DNA of 64,000 bases, from assembly GCA_030704615.1 (NCBI GenBank), contig CM060731.1:89260756-89324755 (forward strand), written 5' to 3'. Below the pieces are notes generated by a model. That model was not told the origin of the DNA and did not search any database. It saw nothing but the letters and a program-made list of their open reading frames with translations. Position 1 is the first letter of the stretch. The number at the start of each line of letters is the position of its first letter. This document shows positions 33,301 to 44,930 of this stretch, in pieces. The stretch comes from Takakia lepidozioides. Its lineage: Eukaryota > Streptophyta > Takakiopsida > Takakiales > Takakiaceae. Position numbers and translations under genes: made by a program.

Positions 33301-35030
33301 TTGCCTCTTGTGCTACGGTGGAGGAGCATGAGAGACATGTTCAGGTTGTGCATCGACCGGGTTTGGTCAATAGGGATGCAATGGATTGAGTCGCAATCCA
33401 TGCACGAGACCAGCATGATGACACTAGAGCTCGGTGGCATGGTGAGACGGACGAGGAGATGGTGGCCGGGATGGCATGCATCTGCCTTTTTGTGTATCTT
33501 GGCATCGGGGAGGTCAGGTTGGACTACAAACAGGGATGACTATAGACAAAGTGTCTGAGGACCCTGAGGCTAGTGATGAGCCAGGTGGTGCCAGAGATTA
33601 CATGAGGATTCGGTTGTGTTGGGACTACCTCAGCACTGGAGACAAGGCAGCTAGTGTGACTGCCAAGGGAGGGATCAGATCCTACAACGAGCCAAGAGGT
33701 TCAAGTGGGAGGGGATACACCTGCTTCGAGTGTGGGAGATGGTTCAAGTGAGGATCGTGCCTCACCCACACACAGCGTGCACGGTTAGTGTGGCATGCCC
33801 ATGAGGAAGTTGGGCATTTTGGAGTGCGACGCACTCATAGTTTACTGCAGGGGCAGTATATATGGTGGCGTGGGATGCACACAGAGGTGCAACAGTTTGT
33901 GGCTAGGTGCATGGTGTGTGACAGGGTGCGTGCTTCATTCAACGCCCTACCCACAATTGGATCCTTTACCCATCAGGGATTGGGCTACAGGTGGAGTCTT
34001 GACTTCGCAGGGCCTTTGCAGACTGACGATGCGTCACCACAGATATGTGTTGGTGATGGTGGAACACTTCTCCAAGTGGATTGAGTTGGTTCCATTGCCT
34101 GACAAGGCTAGTGAGGGGGCTGCGTATGCATTCCTAGATCGTGTGCTTAGCCGATTTGGTGCTCCAGCTGAGGTACTCACGGACCAAGGGGAGAGAGAGT
34201 TCTTGGGGGAGTTTCCGGCTTGTGTGGTGATAAAAGCCTTGATAGACCACCGTACCACTTCTCGGGATCATCCTGAGGCTGATGGCTTGGCAGAGAGAGT
34301 GGTGCAGACAACGAAGAGGGGTTTGCGCAAGTTATGGCTTGCAAAAGGGCACCTAGGAGATTGGATCTTCAGGGAATCTTGGCTAGCCATGGGCTACAGG
34401 TTCAGCAAGCCAAGCATCACTTGCCTCCTTCTCACCATATCCTTCTCTTTGGCCGAGAGCCAGATTTGCTGCGTCTATTCGCAGGGAGGCTGCAGTAGTC
34501 CTAAACCTTGATGATCCGGATGTGGTGGACACAAGCATATGCCCGGAGGGCAGAGTTGTTCAGAGAGTCATGCATATGCCTTTGAGAATCTTGCTATTGC
34601 CCAACACCGAGACACATTGAGGTATGTCACTATACGTGGAGGGGATATCGGCCAGGTGTTCGGCGTTTCCACCCTGGGACTATGTGTTCTGCAGAAGACA
34701 GCGCCTATGACCTTGGATGTCACAGCAAGATGTGTGATTCTAAGGGTCAGGGAGGTGTTGCCTTCAGGAGTGTTGATTCTGGAGGGTCGAGATGGCATGG
34801 TATGGAAAACCATGTGCGTAATTGTGCGCCATGTCACCTTCCACATGTGGATGGGAGGATAGATCCCAACCTTGCAGTGGTACCTGCATGCTATGTGGGC
34901 ATGCTCGTGGTGCCACCACTATGCTGGTGTGTGATCGATGACCAAGAGGTTGGCACAGGGTATGCTTGACACCACCTCTTGAGAGGGTCCTGATGGAGAT
35001 TGGTTATGTCCACACTGCTTGGGATAGTGG
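33301..35030 (+). pseudogene. Integrase and decayed PHD finger of plus-strand gypsy copy
   Basis: The zinc-binding H...C-x2-C part (VRRTHSLL to CMVCDRV, 33825-33925) and the catalytic core (SLDFAG, LTD-x-G, DHPEADGLAERVV, to about 34310) align with the minus-strand integrase, in two frames. The C-terminal barrel (LDVTARCVILRVREVLPSG, 34710-34770) is recognisable. The PHD region (34885-35030) has lost several Cys codons and contains a stop. Junction sequence near 33300 shows the direct loss of RT and RNase H. Confidence 0.75.
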
Positions 35031-35287
35031 CAGTGGATATGACTTGTGGCAGCTCACAAGACATGGGAGGCCAAGCTCATATGAGTCAATACCCAAGATC
35101 TCAGGCTCAAGGTCACAGGTTGCAAGACGCGACTAAACGATGGGGCAACTCTTGTACCCGGCCTCTTGATCTATTGAGTTTGAGTGTAGTAGGGACAATG
35201 GTGGAGGACCTAGTGAGGCTATGGCCACTATCACATCATGTGGCTACCTGGACTTAGAGGGACCTAAGCGCCAGCTAGGGGGGCGAT

Positions 35288-35529
35288 TGTGATGGACTAG
35301 AGGTAGCCTAGTGAGGGACTAGTGGCTGCACTAGTGGTTGGCTAGTGGCAGCCTAGTGGTTGGACTATTGGCAGCCTAGTGGTGGACTAGTGGCTGCACT
35401 AGTGGTGGGGAGTGGCAGCCTAGTGGTGCACTAGTGGTGGACTAGTGATAGACCAGTGTTTGGTGTGCACATATGTTGTGTGGTTTTGGACAGCGATGTA
35501 GTTGTGTAGCGATATGTATGTGCACGACA
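35288..35529 (+). repeat. 3' terminal segment (LTR-like) with CTAGTGG repeats, plus-strand copy
   Basis: It follows a purine tract (GCTAGGGGGGCGATTG), starts TGTGATGG and ends ACGACA, i.e. TG...CA as expected of an LTR 3' to a polypurine tract. The first 170 bases are irregular repeats of GG(A)CTAGTGG/GCAGCCTAGTGG; the last 75 are unique and nearly identical to the minus copy. Length 242 against 176 in the other copy, the difference being repeat number. No matching 5' copy was found. Confidence 0.65.
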
Positions 35530-35699
35530 ACCATTAAACATCTCTCTTCTTGATTCTTAACTTATAATGCAGTCAGCTCCAGAGGAGTTGTTAGGGTGGC
35601 ACACTGGATGATCATTTTTTGATGGACTTGTTCCAACTCTGTATGAAGCAACTTCACTTCCTGCAATTTGCCTTCATGCTTCACCTGCAACTGGTATAG

Positions 35700-37381
35700 C
35701 TGTTGCTTATGTACTTCATGCAACTTCTCCTACTCCAGACTTGCTTCCATCAAGTTTTCCTTCGCACGCTGTAGAGCAGATTTAGTGTCCTCCAACTCTT
35801 TCTGCAACTTAAGGTTGGCCTCCACATCCACCTTATTTGCACACTCAGTTGCAATTCTTGCCTCAAACTCTTGCTTGAGCTCCTCCCTCAATGCTGCCAA
35901 TTGTGTGGAAGGAACATGGGACTTCACATAGGTGCCCAACAAATTAAGTGTCCTGCTTATGGAACTCATAAGCATGGCATGTTGTGGGTCTTCATGGAGA
36001 ACTTGCTGCTGTTTTCCCTGATCCTCCACAGTTTGATGTTTCACAAACCAGTCAGGCCATGATCCCACATCATCTTTTTCCCGAGCAATCACATCCTCCA
36101 TAGGTGCTGCAGTTCCCTTGCCCTCTACCTCTTTAACCTCCGCCACATGTTTGGGCATAACTTGCACAGTAGGGATTTCCTTGGTCAGACTTTGTATCTT
36201 TGGTACCATTAGTTCTCCAACCATGCCAGAGTTTTCATAGAGAAGGTCACCCTTCTCAATTTCTGCCACTACTGGTGGGGATGTCCAGCACCTCTCCCTC
36301 CACAGTAAGAGGCTCCAGTGTGACAGCATGTACAATCTGAGTTACCCCTGGGATAACCGGGTCAACTGGCTATGGTGGCTGTGGTACTGAGGTGACTTCT
36401 TCCTCCCTCGCTGAAGGCCGTGTTTCCAGTAACAACAACCCCCTTTGTTGCTGATCCTCATCCTACAAAGGAGCTATGGAAACATCATCCTATGGATTCT
36501 TGTGGCAGTGGATCCGCCACTATAGTTGCGTCCCTCTTTTGTCTCTTGGACTGACGCTAACCCTCCAATCCCCCTTCACATTGTGAAAGGCCCTGCTCCT
36601 CAACTACAGTTGTGGCTGTCTCAAACACCCCCATTACTTTGCGTTCTCGCGCATCAAGCAAGCAAAATCAAAAAATAATCTGTGCAATAATTGGGCCAGA
36701 CACAATGATTGGGGACTTGGCAGTAGTATTTTGTAACCGTTTCATCTCCTCCATCAGACCATTGTACATCATCTCCACCCAGGCCACATCCTCTCCTCTC
36801 AAAGCTTTCAACACCTCCTTCGTTGAAATTTTGCTAAGATACTGTGGTTCTGTCATGGCAAACAAAATGTTCAGTATTGGCCAATTTTCCCTCAACCCTG
36901 GATACTCGGCCTTGGTGCAGGTGAATCCCTAGTTCCTGAAGAAACTCATTTATTGGAACAGATCCCCTATTTGCAATCTTGCCCTGTGCTCATCCACGTT
37001 CACATTACCATGGGGCAATTCAAACAGTTGTTGCAAGTATTGCGGAGTAACCTCAATATCTACTCCCTTCACCTGGGTAACTCCTGTCCGAGGCTCAAAG
37101 TTCTGGATGAATTGGATCATCAACCCCCCAATTGATGCAAAGACCACTCTTTGCGTAGTAACCCCTCCAATCGCAGCTCCTTCAGCAGTGCACTGCTGTG
37201 GCGTAGCGATTGTCGTGCACTTCACCCTGAGATCCTCCATCCCTCTAATTCTCTTCATCCCGGACAAACAAGAATGCCTTGTTTGGAATAGCTGTAGAAA
37301 AGCTTGCAGGGCGTAAAGCATGAAAGTATGGTGGGCACAGAATGGAACAGGCAAGTGAGTGTAAGCCTGTAGGGCTTGCAA
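35700..37381 (-). pseudogene. Degraded coiled-coil / gag-like relic
   Basis: Reading leftward from 37381, separate frames encode a block with GGLMIQFIQNFEPRTG and VKGVDIEVTPQYLQQLFELP, then WPILNILFAMTEP and LRGEDVAWVEMMYNGL (36668-36895), then at 35730-36335 an acidic region and a strong coiled coil (LREELKQEFEARIATE, LQKELEDTKSALQRAKENL). The first block resembles plant gag-like or plant-mobile-domain proteins where a VRG-x-x-I/V-x-F/I...P motif is followed by a helix; this is an impression, not a match. Many stops; no RT nearby. I call it a transposon-derived relic of unknown type. Confidence 0.35.
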
Positions 37382-37890
37382 ATAGTGAGTGAGAGAGAAT
37401 GTACTTTCAACCCGTAGGCTTGCGCCACTGCGTAAGAAGTAGAGCTAGCATATAGTCTGTGATAGCCGCCATAGCTACAAAGCTATAGCTTTGATTGCCC
37501 CTCCCGTCGAGACGCTGGTTGGTTATCCGGAGCGACCCCTACTCTTCCGCTCATAACTTTTTAATTTCTTGTTCTGGTTTTCTGAATGGAACCACTTGCA
37601 TTAAAATTACGTTGCTAATTGGCCGTTGCCTCATTGGGTAACTTCTCAATTTTACCCTCATCTATTCACATTCCAACTTGGAATGCCCACTAGGACTGCA
37701 TATGTGGCAAAGGTCCCCCTTTGCCGGACGCATAAAGGGTTCCGTTACCTGTCCTCTGGACGCATTAATGGGCCATAATTAGTTTTCGGCATTGTAAAGG
37801 GAAGGTAGGTACTTTGATGGCCCTATTTGTCTTCTTTCATGATGGCGCCCGCTATTGCAGTACATGCAATGCGGAGCGCTTTGCCCCTTA
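37382..37890. other. Spacer left of element C
   Basis: Nothing coding is recognised. Contains an AGCTATAGCT palindrome near 37471-37490. It could be the upstream part of the relic to the left. Confidence 0.4.
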
Positions 37891-40800
37891 GGGAGGTTAG
37901 CTATTTCATGAGCATGAGCGGCATGAGCAGAGTAGCAAGACAATCGGTTTTCATGAGCAGAAGTACAAATTTCGAAAATAAAAAACATTATAAAACATTA
38001 ATTTAATGCAATGTGTCAGAAAAAACAAATATATTATTCGGCACCTTGAAGGGAAAATTGTAGTTTTGAGAGTTGTGCTCATGATATTTCGTCTTCCGCT
38101 CATGCCAATTCCCAACGACATGTGCAAAAATGGGCGAATTTCGCGGTAATAGGGTCTGTAACCGGAAAAAACCGCGACGTATTTCACGGTAATAGGTCTC
38201 TCTGGCAAAAAATGGTGCCGAATTCCGCGGCTATAGGTCCCCTCATGACAGGTGTGTAAGCCCAAAATTTGGAAATGTGGCGCCAAATTTCGGTTACATG
38301 GTGCCGGGGATTGCACAGATGTTGGGCAGTTCTGGGCCATGTAACTGGAAATTCGGCCCCATTTTCCAGACATCGTTCCCGTGCATATTCGGACTTAGCC
38401 AGTTTTCGGCCCAAAATAGAGAAATTCGGCGCCATTTTTTCAGAAATGGCCCCACAACTGCTTCTGTTGGATCTGAGTTTGACTGGAATATTGCCTCATT
38501 CCAGGAGTTTTGGGGTGCATTTCATTACACTGCAAAAAAAAGTCTGATACATGAAAATGCAATTGAAAATATCCATATGGAGGATTCCCTTTGCCCCATC
38601 AATGATTTTTGGAATCCCTAAGGAGGAGTTTGTGCAGCTCGTTCACGCTCACGCCGTGCATGCATAAAGTCATCAATAGTCACGTTCATCCTCAACCTCT
38701 TCAGGTAAATGTAATACAGATGCTTGCACGGATAATACTTTGAACCCTTCTTTGCTTCCATCAACGAGAAGTCCGTACAATTGCAAGTTGGCTCCACTCC
38801 AATCGTAATTGTGTATACATCGTCGCGTACAGCTGAGCCGGCCGTTGCCATCCGATAAACACGCGCCAAGGCCGGGTGGAGGTACGTCCACGGAGCTCTG
38901 AATAGTGCAAGCCATCCCAAGAGCATTGGCAATCCGAGTCTCATTCAACTTGTGGGAGGGTGTCGTCTCTTCACTCTTCCGAATCGCATTGTGGGATGTG
39001 CAGAATTGTCCAATCCGTCTCTACTGGACCGAGCAGTCTGCAATGGCTGGGTCTGAGGAACTGGAAATGCGTGGGCCGGGACGTCTGTGCGTTGCACCAT
39101 TCGAAATCCTGCTGCAGATAGAGCATCCGCCTCATTCTGAGAGAGGCTGCAACCCGGTGCAACAGGCCAGACGCCCGGAGGCTCCGGCATTCCCTGATCC
39201 CGTACTTGGGCTTGCCAAATACACAGGTCATTATGTTGTGCCTACAGAACCAAAACGTCTGCGTTGTGGCGTGAGCAAATGTGGGAGTCAAAAATTGGCC
39301 GCTGAAACAAGGTGCAGGTACAGCACCGTGTGGGTTCCTCCGAATCATCTCACCACAGCGTGCTCTCATATCCACCCAGATGGCGAAGCACTTCCCTCGA
39401 AATGCCGGCAATGTCCTTGCAATTCTCCACTGTGACTCCGACACTCTTGTCTCCACAATGGGAATGTTGTACTGCTTTACTACAGATGGCTTGTTATGTT
39501 GCCCGGGCACGTGCCCTGTGCTCAAAGGAGATGACGATCTTGAACGTGCAGGACTTGCGGTGCTCGACGAGACCTCCTCGGGCAACATCACAGGACCACG
39601 AGGGAGCGTGCGAATATTCTTGTCAGCTCGCCATGAATCCTCTTCCCCGCCAAGTGCCTCGTCAAGTCTTCGTCTCACTGGACAGGTATGAACATCTCCT
39701 TCCAAATGTTGGCCTCTTCGAAGCAATGGTGTGTCCCGAAGGCCCTCTCGCAAGGCCGCCGCCCACTTCCGAGGATTCTTCGATCTGGAGGCAGTCCGCA
39801 TTAGCATTTCCTGCCTGTCCGGCCCCAAGCCCCACTGTTTCCCTTTCAAGAACTCGTTGTACCTGCTTTGCTGCATAATTGACCTCACAATGTCCTCCGT
39901 TGTGGCAGTGAGGATGTCCACCAGATGCGCCGCAGAGGAGGCACGCCAGGAAGAATGCACTGATTGGCCATGTTTGTCGTGGGCATGTCGGTGTCGGAGT
40001 CGAGAACACATTTCCTGCACAATCACATGTTGAGGTTAGAAGCAAGTTACAAATAATGCCAAGAATAATATTCAAGGGGACGCGAATTCGTTGCAACTCA
40101 CCTCCGCATATAGTTGCCGAACTGGAGGAAATGATAATGCCACCATGCTAGCCAACTGACCATTGCTCCCTCGTCTGATTTCCTTACAGCACCTGACGAT
40201 GTCCACCAAGCCCGTATACATGCAAACTGTGTCTCTGCATCATCCAAGGTGGGAGCGCGCTTCCACGCAAGACACATGGAACGGTGTTCCTCTCGAAATC
40301 TGGCGCCACGAGCCTGGTTGTGTACTGCGAAAGGCTCTGCAGAAAATGGAACCCACAAGATCTCTCCTGCCTTCCATGGGAAACATTGGGGTCTTGCCCG
40401 TACACCCTTCGGATGGCAGCCCAATTGCTTGTGCGTTGTCCGCCATGAAACCATGGAAATTGGGAGGGGGCAATCCCGCCTTGGCCATCTGTTCATTTAT
40501 TCCCTGCCAAAGAAGCATCTCCAATTGTGTGTCCTCTCCTTTCATCTCACAAATAACAATTGTCATTAGCATCCTGCAGGGGTGTTGTAGACATGTGCAC
40601 CCATTGTCACCCACTAGTGTTTTGTAATTCGCTTGATATGGTCGAACATGACCAAACTGTTTGACAAGTCCCCACTCGTCATCCTGTCGACCAGTTCGAC
40701 GCCGCTGCCAGGTCCACACGTGGACATTTTGAATACAAAACAACGATCTGCCTCAGTCCCTTGTCTGGAAACCTACTTCCATGAATGTAGTCATATCCAC

Positions 40801-41367
40801 ATCGTCGCTTCACCTCCAGAATGGAGTGGATATCCGAGCCACGCCCAATTTTCTGTTTGCATGAGACAATGTGGTTTCGGACATTCGGTGAACAGACGGG
40901 GACACGACCCAGCAATGCCTCCATTTCTTGTCATCGAGAGGAACTCTATCGGAGCCGTCTTCCGACATAATTCTGGCCAATGCCATCTTATGGGCGGCTT
41001 GGAGCTGTATCTTGTTAGATTTGGCACCCGGTCTCAACTTAACCTCCTCCTGAACGAGCTGCTCTGCTCGTGGGCAGCCTCCCGCGAGTTCCCCTCGCCT
41101 ATTTGTGACAATGGGCCAACGTGTATGCAAGCTCAGGTGAGGTCAGGGAAACGGTGCAACACATAAAACTGTTGGCATTACAAACAGACATGCAGTGTGG
41201 TGGTTTTGGCAATGCGCCACTTAAATGTGGAGTTCGGAACCTTTTCTGAGCTCGAAATGGTTGATGAGCTGTGCCTGTCCAATCGGTCTCGTTCCTGTGA
41301 CCTCTGGATTTAAAGTGGAAGCAAGTTGGGGAGAAATACCGCAATGCGCCCGCACAAACAACGTAGC
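37891..41367 (-). mobile_element. MULE-like element 'C', truncated, same family as A
   Basis: The left terminus GAGGTTAGCTATTTCATGAGC (37893-37913) followed by CATGAGC-type units matches the right terminus of element A (inverted), and it lies on the 3' side of the transposase as in A. The 38100-38450 arm contains palindromes centred on GGCGCC (for example GGAAATGTGGCGCCAAATTTC at about 38272), the same class as in A. The element ends abruptly at 41367 inside the transposase N-terminal zinc-binding region, where the gypsy-type element begins. The missing half is not found on the other side of that element. Confidence 0.75.
38618..41367 (-). pseudogene. MULE-like transposase of element C
   Basis: Fragments in order from 41367 leftward: CAGALRYFSPTCFHF and RNETDWTGTAHQPF (N-terminal zinc-binding region), the NHIVSCKQKIGRGSD and FPDKGLRQIV segment (40679-40924), TIVICEMKGEDTQ and GFMADNAQA (DDE core, 40500-40590), AWWHYHFLQFGNYMRR (near 40100), the linker with SVHSSWRASSAAHLVDILTA (39900-39960), and a SWIM finger CNC...PCKHLYYIYLKR (38690-38790) ending in a basic tail. 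The frame changes many times and the N-terminus is cut, so it is dead. It retains the DDE part that element B lacks. Confidence 0.8.
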
Positions 41368-41543
41368 TGTCGTGCGCATACATATCGCTACACAACTACA
41401 TCGCTGTCCAAAACCACACAACACATGTGCACACCACACGCTAGTATACCACTAGTCCACCACTAGTCCAACCACTAGGCTACAACTAGTCAGTCACTAG
41501 GCTGCCACTATGCTGCCCACTATGGCAGTCACTAGTCCACACA
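41368..41543 (-). repeat. 3' terminal segment (LTR-like) of the fuller copy
   Basis: On the minus strand it starts TGTGTGGACTAG right after the purine tract GCTAGGGGGCGAT and ends GCACGACA. It contains CTAGTGG repeats (about 41435-41540) and 75 unique bases matching 35455-35529. The flanking pentamer on the left is GTAGC (41363-41367). Confidence 0.65.
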
Positions 41544-41802
41544 ATCGCCCCCTAGCTGGTGCTTAGGTCCCTCTAAGTCCAGGTAGCCACAAGATGTGAT
41601 AGTGACCATAGCCTCACTAAGTCCTCCACCACTATCCCTACTACACTCAAACTCGATAGATCAAGAGGCCGGGTGCAAGAGTTGCCCCATCGTTAGTCGC
41701 CGTCTTGCAACCTGTGAACTTGAGCTTGGGATCTCATGTATTGACTCCTATGAGCTTGGCCTCCCATGTCTTGTTAGCTGCCTCCAGTCATGTCCACTGC
41801 CA

Positions 41803-42291
41803 CTATCCCAAGCAGTGTGGACACAACCAATCTCCGTCAGGAACCTTCTCAAGAGGTGGTGTCAAGCATCCCATATGCCAACCCCTTGAGCATCGATCAC
41901 ACACCAGCATGGTGGCTGCCCCTTTGGCAGACCCACAGAGCATGCACCTCAAACCTGCAGGTACCACTGCCAAGTTTGGGTCAACTCTGCCATCGACATG
42001 GGAAGGTGACATGGCGCACAATTACGCACATGGTCTTTCCAAGTCATGCCATCCCGACCCTAAGATCAGGACCCCTGAGGGCAACACCTCTCGAACCCTC
42101 AGAATAACACGCCCTGCAGTAACATCCAGAGTCGTAGGAGCAGTCTGCTGCAAATAAACATAGTCACCAGGGCTAAACCTCCGAACCCCAGGACGATATC
42201 CTCCACCACGTATAGTGGCATACCTCAACGTATCACGGTGCTGTGCAATGGCAAGGTTCTCAAAAGCCATGGGCATGACTTTCTTGAACAA
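41803..42291 (-). pseudogene. C-terminal barrel and PHD finger of the gypsy polyprotein
   Basis: Two overlapping frames. The first (42022-42291) encodes RRFSPGDYVYLQQ and AGRVILRVREVLPSGVL, a small beta-barrel in the place of the GPY/F module. The second (41803-42021) holds a complete PHD zinc finger at 41812-41946: C-x2-C-x11-C-x2-C-x4-H-x2-C-x14-C-x2-C, with CDRCSRGWHMGCL and GDWLCPHC, ending in a stop two codons later. PHD fingers read histone H3 tails; a chromodomain occupies this position in chromoviruses, so a targeting role is the natural inference. One frameshift near 42040 separates it from the barrel. Confidence 0.85.
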
Positions 42292-43475
42292 CTCTGCACG
42301 CTGATCACATGCACGTACCCCACGTCCGGATCGTCAAGGTTAAGGACTTGAGCAGTGTCCCTACGAATGGCTGCAGGCAAATCCGGCTCTCGGCCAAAGA
42401 GAAGGAAATATGGTGAGAAGGAGGCAAGTGATGCTTGTTTGCTGAACCTGTAGCCCATGGCTAACCAAGGAACCTGAAGATCCCAATCTCCTAGGTGTCC
42501 CTTCTGCAAGCCATACTTGCGCAAACCCCTCTTCACCGTCTGAACAACTCTCTCTGCTAAGCCATCGGCCTCAGGATGATCCCGAGAAGTGGTGCGGTGG
42601 TCTATCAAGGCTTTATCACACAAAGCCTGAAACTCCCCCAAGAACTCTCTCCCTTGGTCCGTGAGTACCTCAGCTGGAGCACCAAATCGGCTAAGCACAC
42701 GATCCAAGAATGCATACGCAGCCCCCTCACTAGCCTTGTCAGGCAATGGAACCAACTCAATCCACTTGGAGAAGTGCTCCACCATCACCAACACATATCT
42801 GTGGTGGCGCATAGTCAGTGGCAACGGTCCTGCGAAGTCAAGACTCCACCTGTAGCCCAATCCCATGATTGGTAAAGGATGCAACTGTGGTGTAGGGGCG
42901 TTGAATGAAGCACGCACCCTGTCACACACCATGCACCTAGCCACGAACTGTTGCACCTCTGTATGCATACCACGCCACCAATACTGCCCCTGCAGTAAAC
43001 TGTGAGTGCGTCGCACTCCAAAATGCCCCAACTCCTCATGGGCATGCCGCACTAACCGTGCACGCTGTGTGGGGTGAGGCACAATCCTCACCCGACCATC
43101 CTCCCACACTCGAAGTAGGTGTATCCCCTCCCACTTGAACCTCTTGGCTCGTTGCAGGATCCGATCCCTCTCCCTGGCAGTCACAGTGGCTGCCGTGTCT
43201 CCCGTGCGGAGGTAGTCCAACACAGCCGAATCCTCATGTATATCTCTGGCACCACCTGGCTCATCACTAGCCTCAGGGTCCTCAGACACTCCGTCTACAG
43301 TCATCCCTGTTGTAGGTCCAACCTGACTTCCCGATGCCAAGATACACAAAAATGCAGATGCGTGCCATCCCGGCACCATCTCCTCGTCCGTCTCACCATG
43401 CCACCGAGCTCCTGTGTCATCCTGCTGGCTCATGCATGGATTGCAACTCAATCCATCCGCATCCCGATTGACCAA
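42225..43475 (-). pseudogene. Integrase of the fuller gypsy copy
   Basis: 416 residues with the integrase N-terminal zinc motif (HAHEELGH, RTHSLL, CMVCDRV), then the DDE core: YRWSLDFAGPL, EVLTDQGREFLGEF and DHPEADGLAERVVQTVKRGLRK, with the D-x35-E spacing expected. The core looks intact. Upstream, a single-base loss in CGACCGG (CGACCGGG in the plus copy) separates it from RNase H; downstream a frameshift near 42300 separates it from the barrel. It would insert the cDNA into the genome. Confidence 0.88.
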
Positions 43476-44930
43476 ACCGGTCGATGCACAACCTGAAAGT
43501 CATACTCCTGGAGTATGAGTGCCCACCGTGCAAGCTTCCCCGTAAGTTTGTCTGACTCCATCAACCACTTGAGTGGCTGGTGATCCGTGACAAGGGTGAA
43601 AAGATTGCCGTATAGATAGCACCTGAAGTGTGCCACGGCCCACACTGCAGCTAAGCACTCTCCCTCATATGAGCTGTACTTAGCCTCTGCAGCGTTGTTC
43701 GAGCGGCTAGCATAAGCCACTACGAACTCTCTTCCCTCATCATCCACCTGTGTGAGCACCGCTCCAAGCCCCAGCATGCTCCAATCCGTATGCAGTTGAA
43801 AGGGACGCCCCCTGATAGGTCGTCTCAGGATAGGCGCCGAGGTCAACCTCGCCTTGAGCTCTTGAAAAGCTCGTTCCTGCTCATCTTCCCACTGCCACTC
43901 CTGGTCCACCTTGGTCAGCTTGGTTAGAGCCTTTGCAATGGTACTAAATCCCTTGACAAACCGTCTATAATAGTTTGCCAACCCCATGAAAGCTCGAACT
44001 CGGCTCACATCCGTGGGGCGTGGAATTTGTGCAATGGCCTCTACCTTAGTCTGCTGTACCCCCAATCCTCCAGGATATATCATGTGACCCAGATACTCAA
44101 TCTGGTTGTGGAAAAACTTGCACTTCCCCGGATGCAACTTCAATCCGTGCGCTCTCAAGCGCTCCAATACCACCTGAAGGTGTCTCTCATGCTCCTCCAT
44201 CGTAACACTAAAGATGATGATGTCATCTATGTAGCACCGAGCAAAGTCCACCCCTGCTAGAATCCTATCCATGACTCTCTGAAACTCTGCAGGAGCATTC
44301 TTAAGCCCAAATGGTAAGAACCGCCACTGATATAGGCAATCCTTGCCGTGCTCATTGATCCCCCAGAATGCCGTCTTCTGCTTGTGCCTCCTTGACTGGC
44401 AACTGGTGATATCCGGATCGTAAATCCAAAGTGCTAAAGGCCTTAGCATGCCCGATGGCATCAAAGATCTCCTCTGGTGTTGGCATGGCATACTTATCGG
44501 ACTTGGTCTGACGATTGACAGGCCGGTAATCACCGCACATACGTCTCTCCGTCCAATTGCCATAGACATCATTCTTGGCTGGCATCACTGTGGCTGAAGT
44601 ATACTCTCCACCAGAGAGCTCCACCAAACGTGCCTCCCAGAGATCTTGAGTCCTCATCTGAATCAAAGACCTCTCCATGTCACTGTATCTATAGGGTCTC
44701 CGAAAGATTGGCGTGTCAGTGGCCAACTCAATACGGACCTCTTGACCCTTAAGTGCTCCCAAGTCCTTCAAACTGAAGGCAAAGCAATTCTTGTAAGCCC
44801 TCAGGAACCGCCGTATACGTCGTCTCTCTCCTCTGGTGACAATGGGTCCAATGTCAGGCTCCCAATTGTCCTCCGTAACTGCAACCTTAAGTCCAGTGGG
44901 CTTAGAGGTAGAGGACGCGTCCAGTGGTTG
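43448..44930 (-). pseudogene. Reverse transcriptase and RNase H of the fuller gypsy copy
   Basis: The RT begins around LRAYKNCFAFSLKDLG in the same frame as the methyltransferase, after one TAG (about 44930). Motifs: MCGDYRPVN, FSTLDLRSGYHQ, FLPFGLKNAPAEFQ, CYIDDIIIFS (catalytic YIDD intact), HPGKCKFF, then the connection (FMGLANYYRRFVKGFS) and RNase H (LHTDWSMLGLGAVL, SSYEGECLAAVWAV, TDHQPLKWL). One frameshift at about 44380 breaks it between VKEAQ and TAFWG. Typical Ty3/gypsy spacing. Confidence 0.9.

Larger units (their letters stand above)
26765..35529 (+). mobile_element. Ty3/gypsy-type element with cytosine methyltransferase and PHD finger, degraded plus-strand copy
   Basis: Homologous along its length to the minus-strand copy at 41368-52260. 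The shared 5' part begins near AGCTAGGAAATAGCTAGCTTTTA (about 26773) and the shared 3' part ends at ...GTGCACGACA (35529). In between are a long leader, gag with zinc knuckles, protease, C5-methyltransferase, integrase and PHD finger, all with frameshifts and stops. RT and RNase H are deleted (junction near 33300) and the catalytic centre of the methyltransferase is deleted (near 32350). This copy retains a gag segment (about 29660-29790) that is missing in the minus-strand copy, so the two copies complement each other for reconstruction of the family. Confidence 0.85.
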
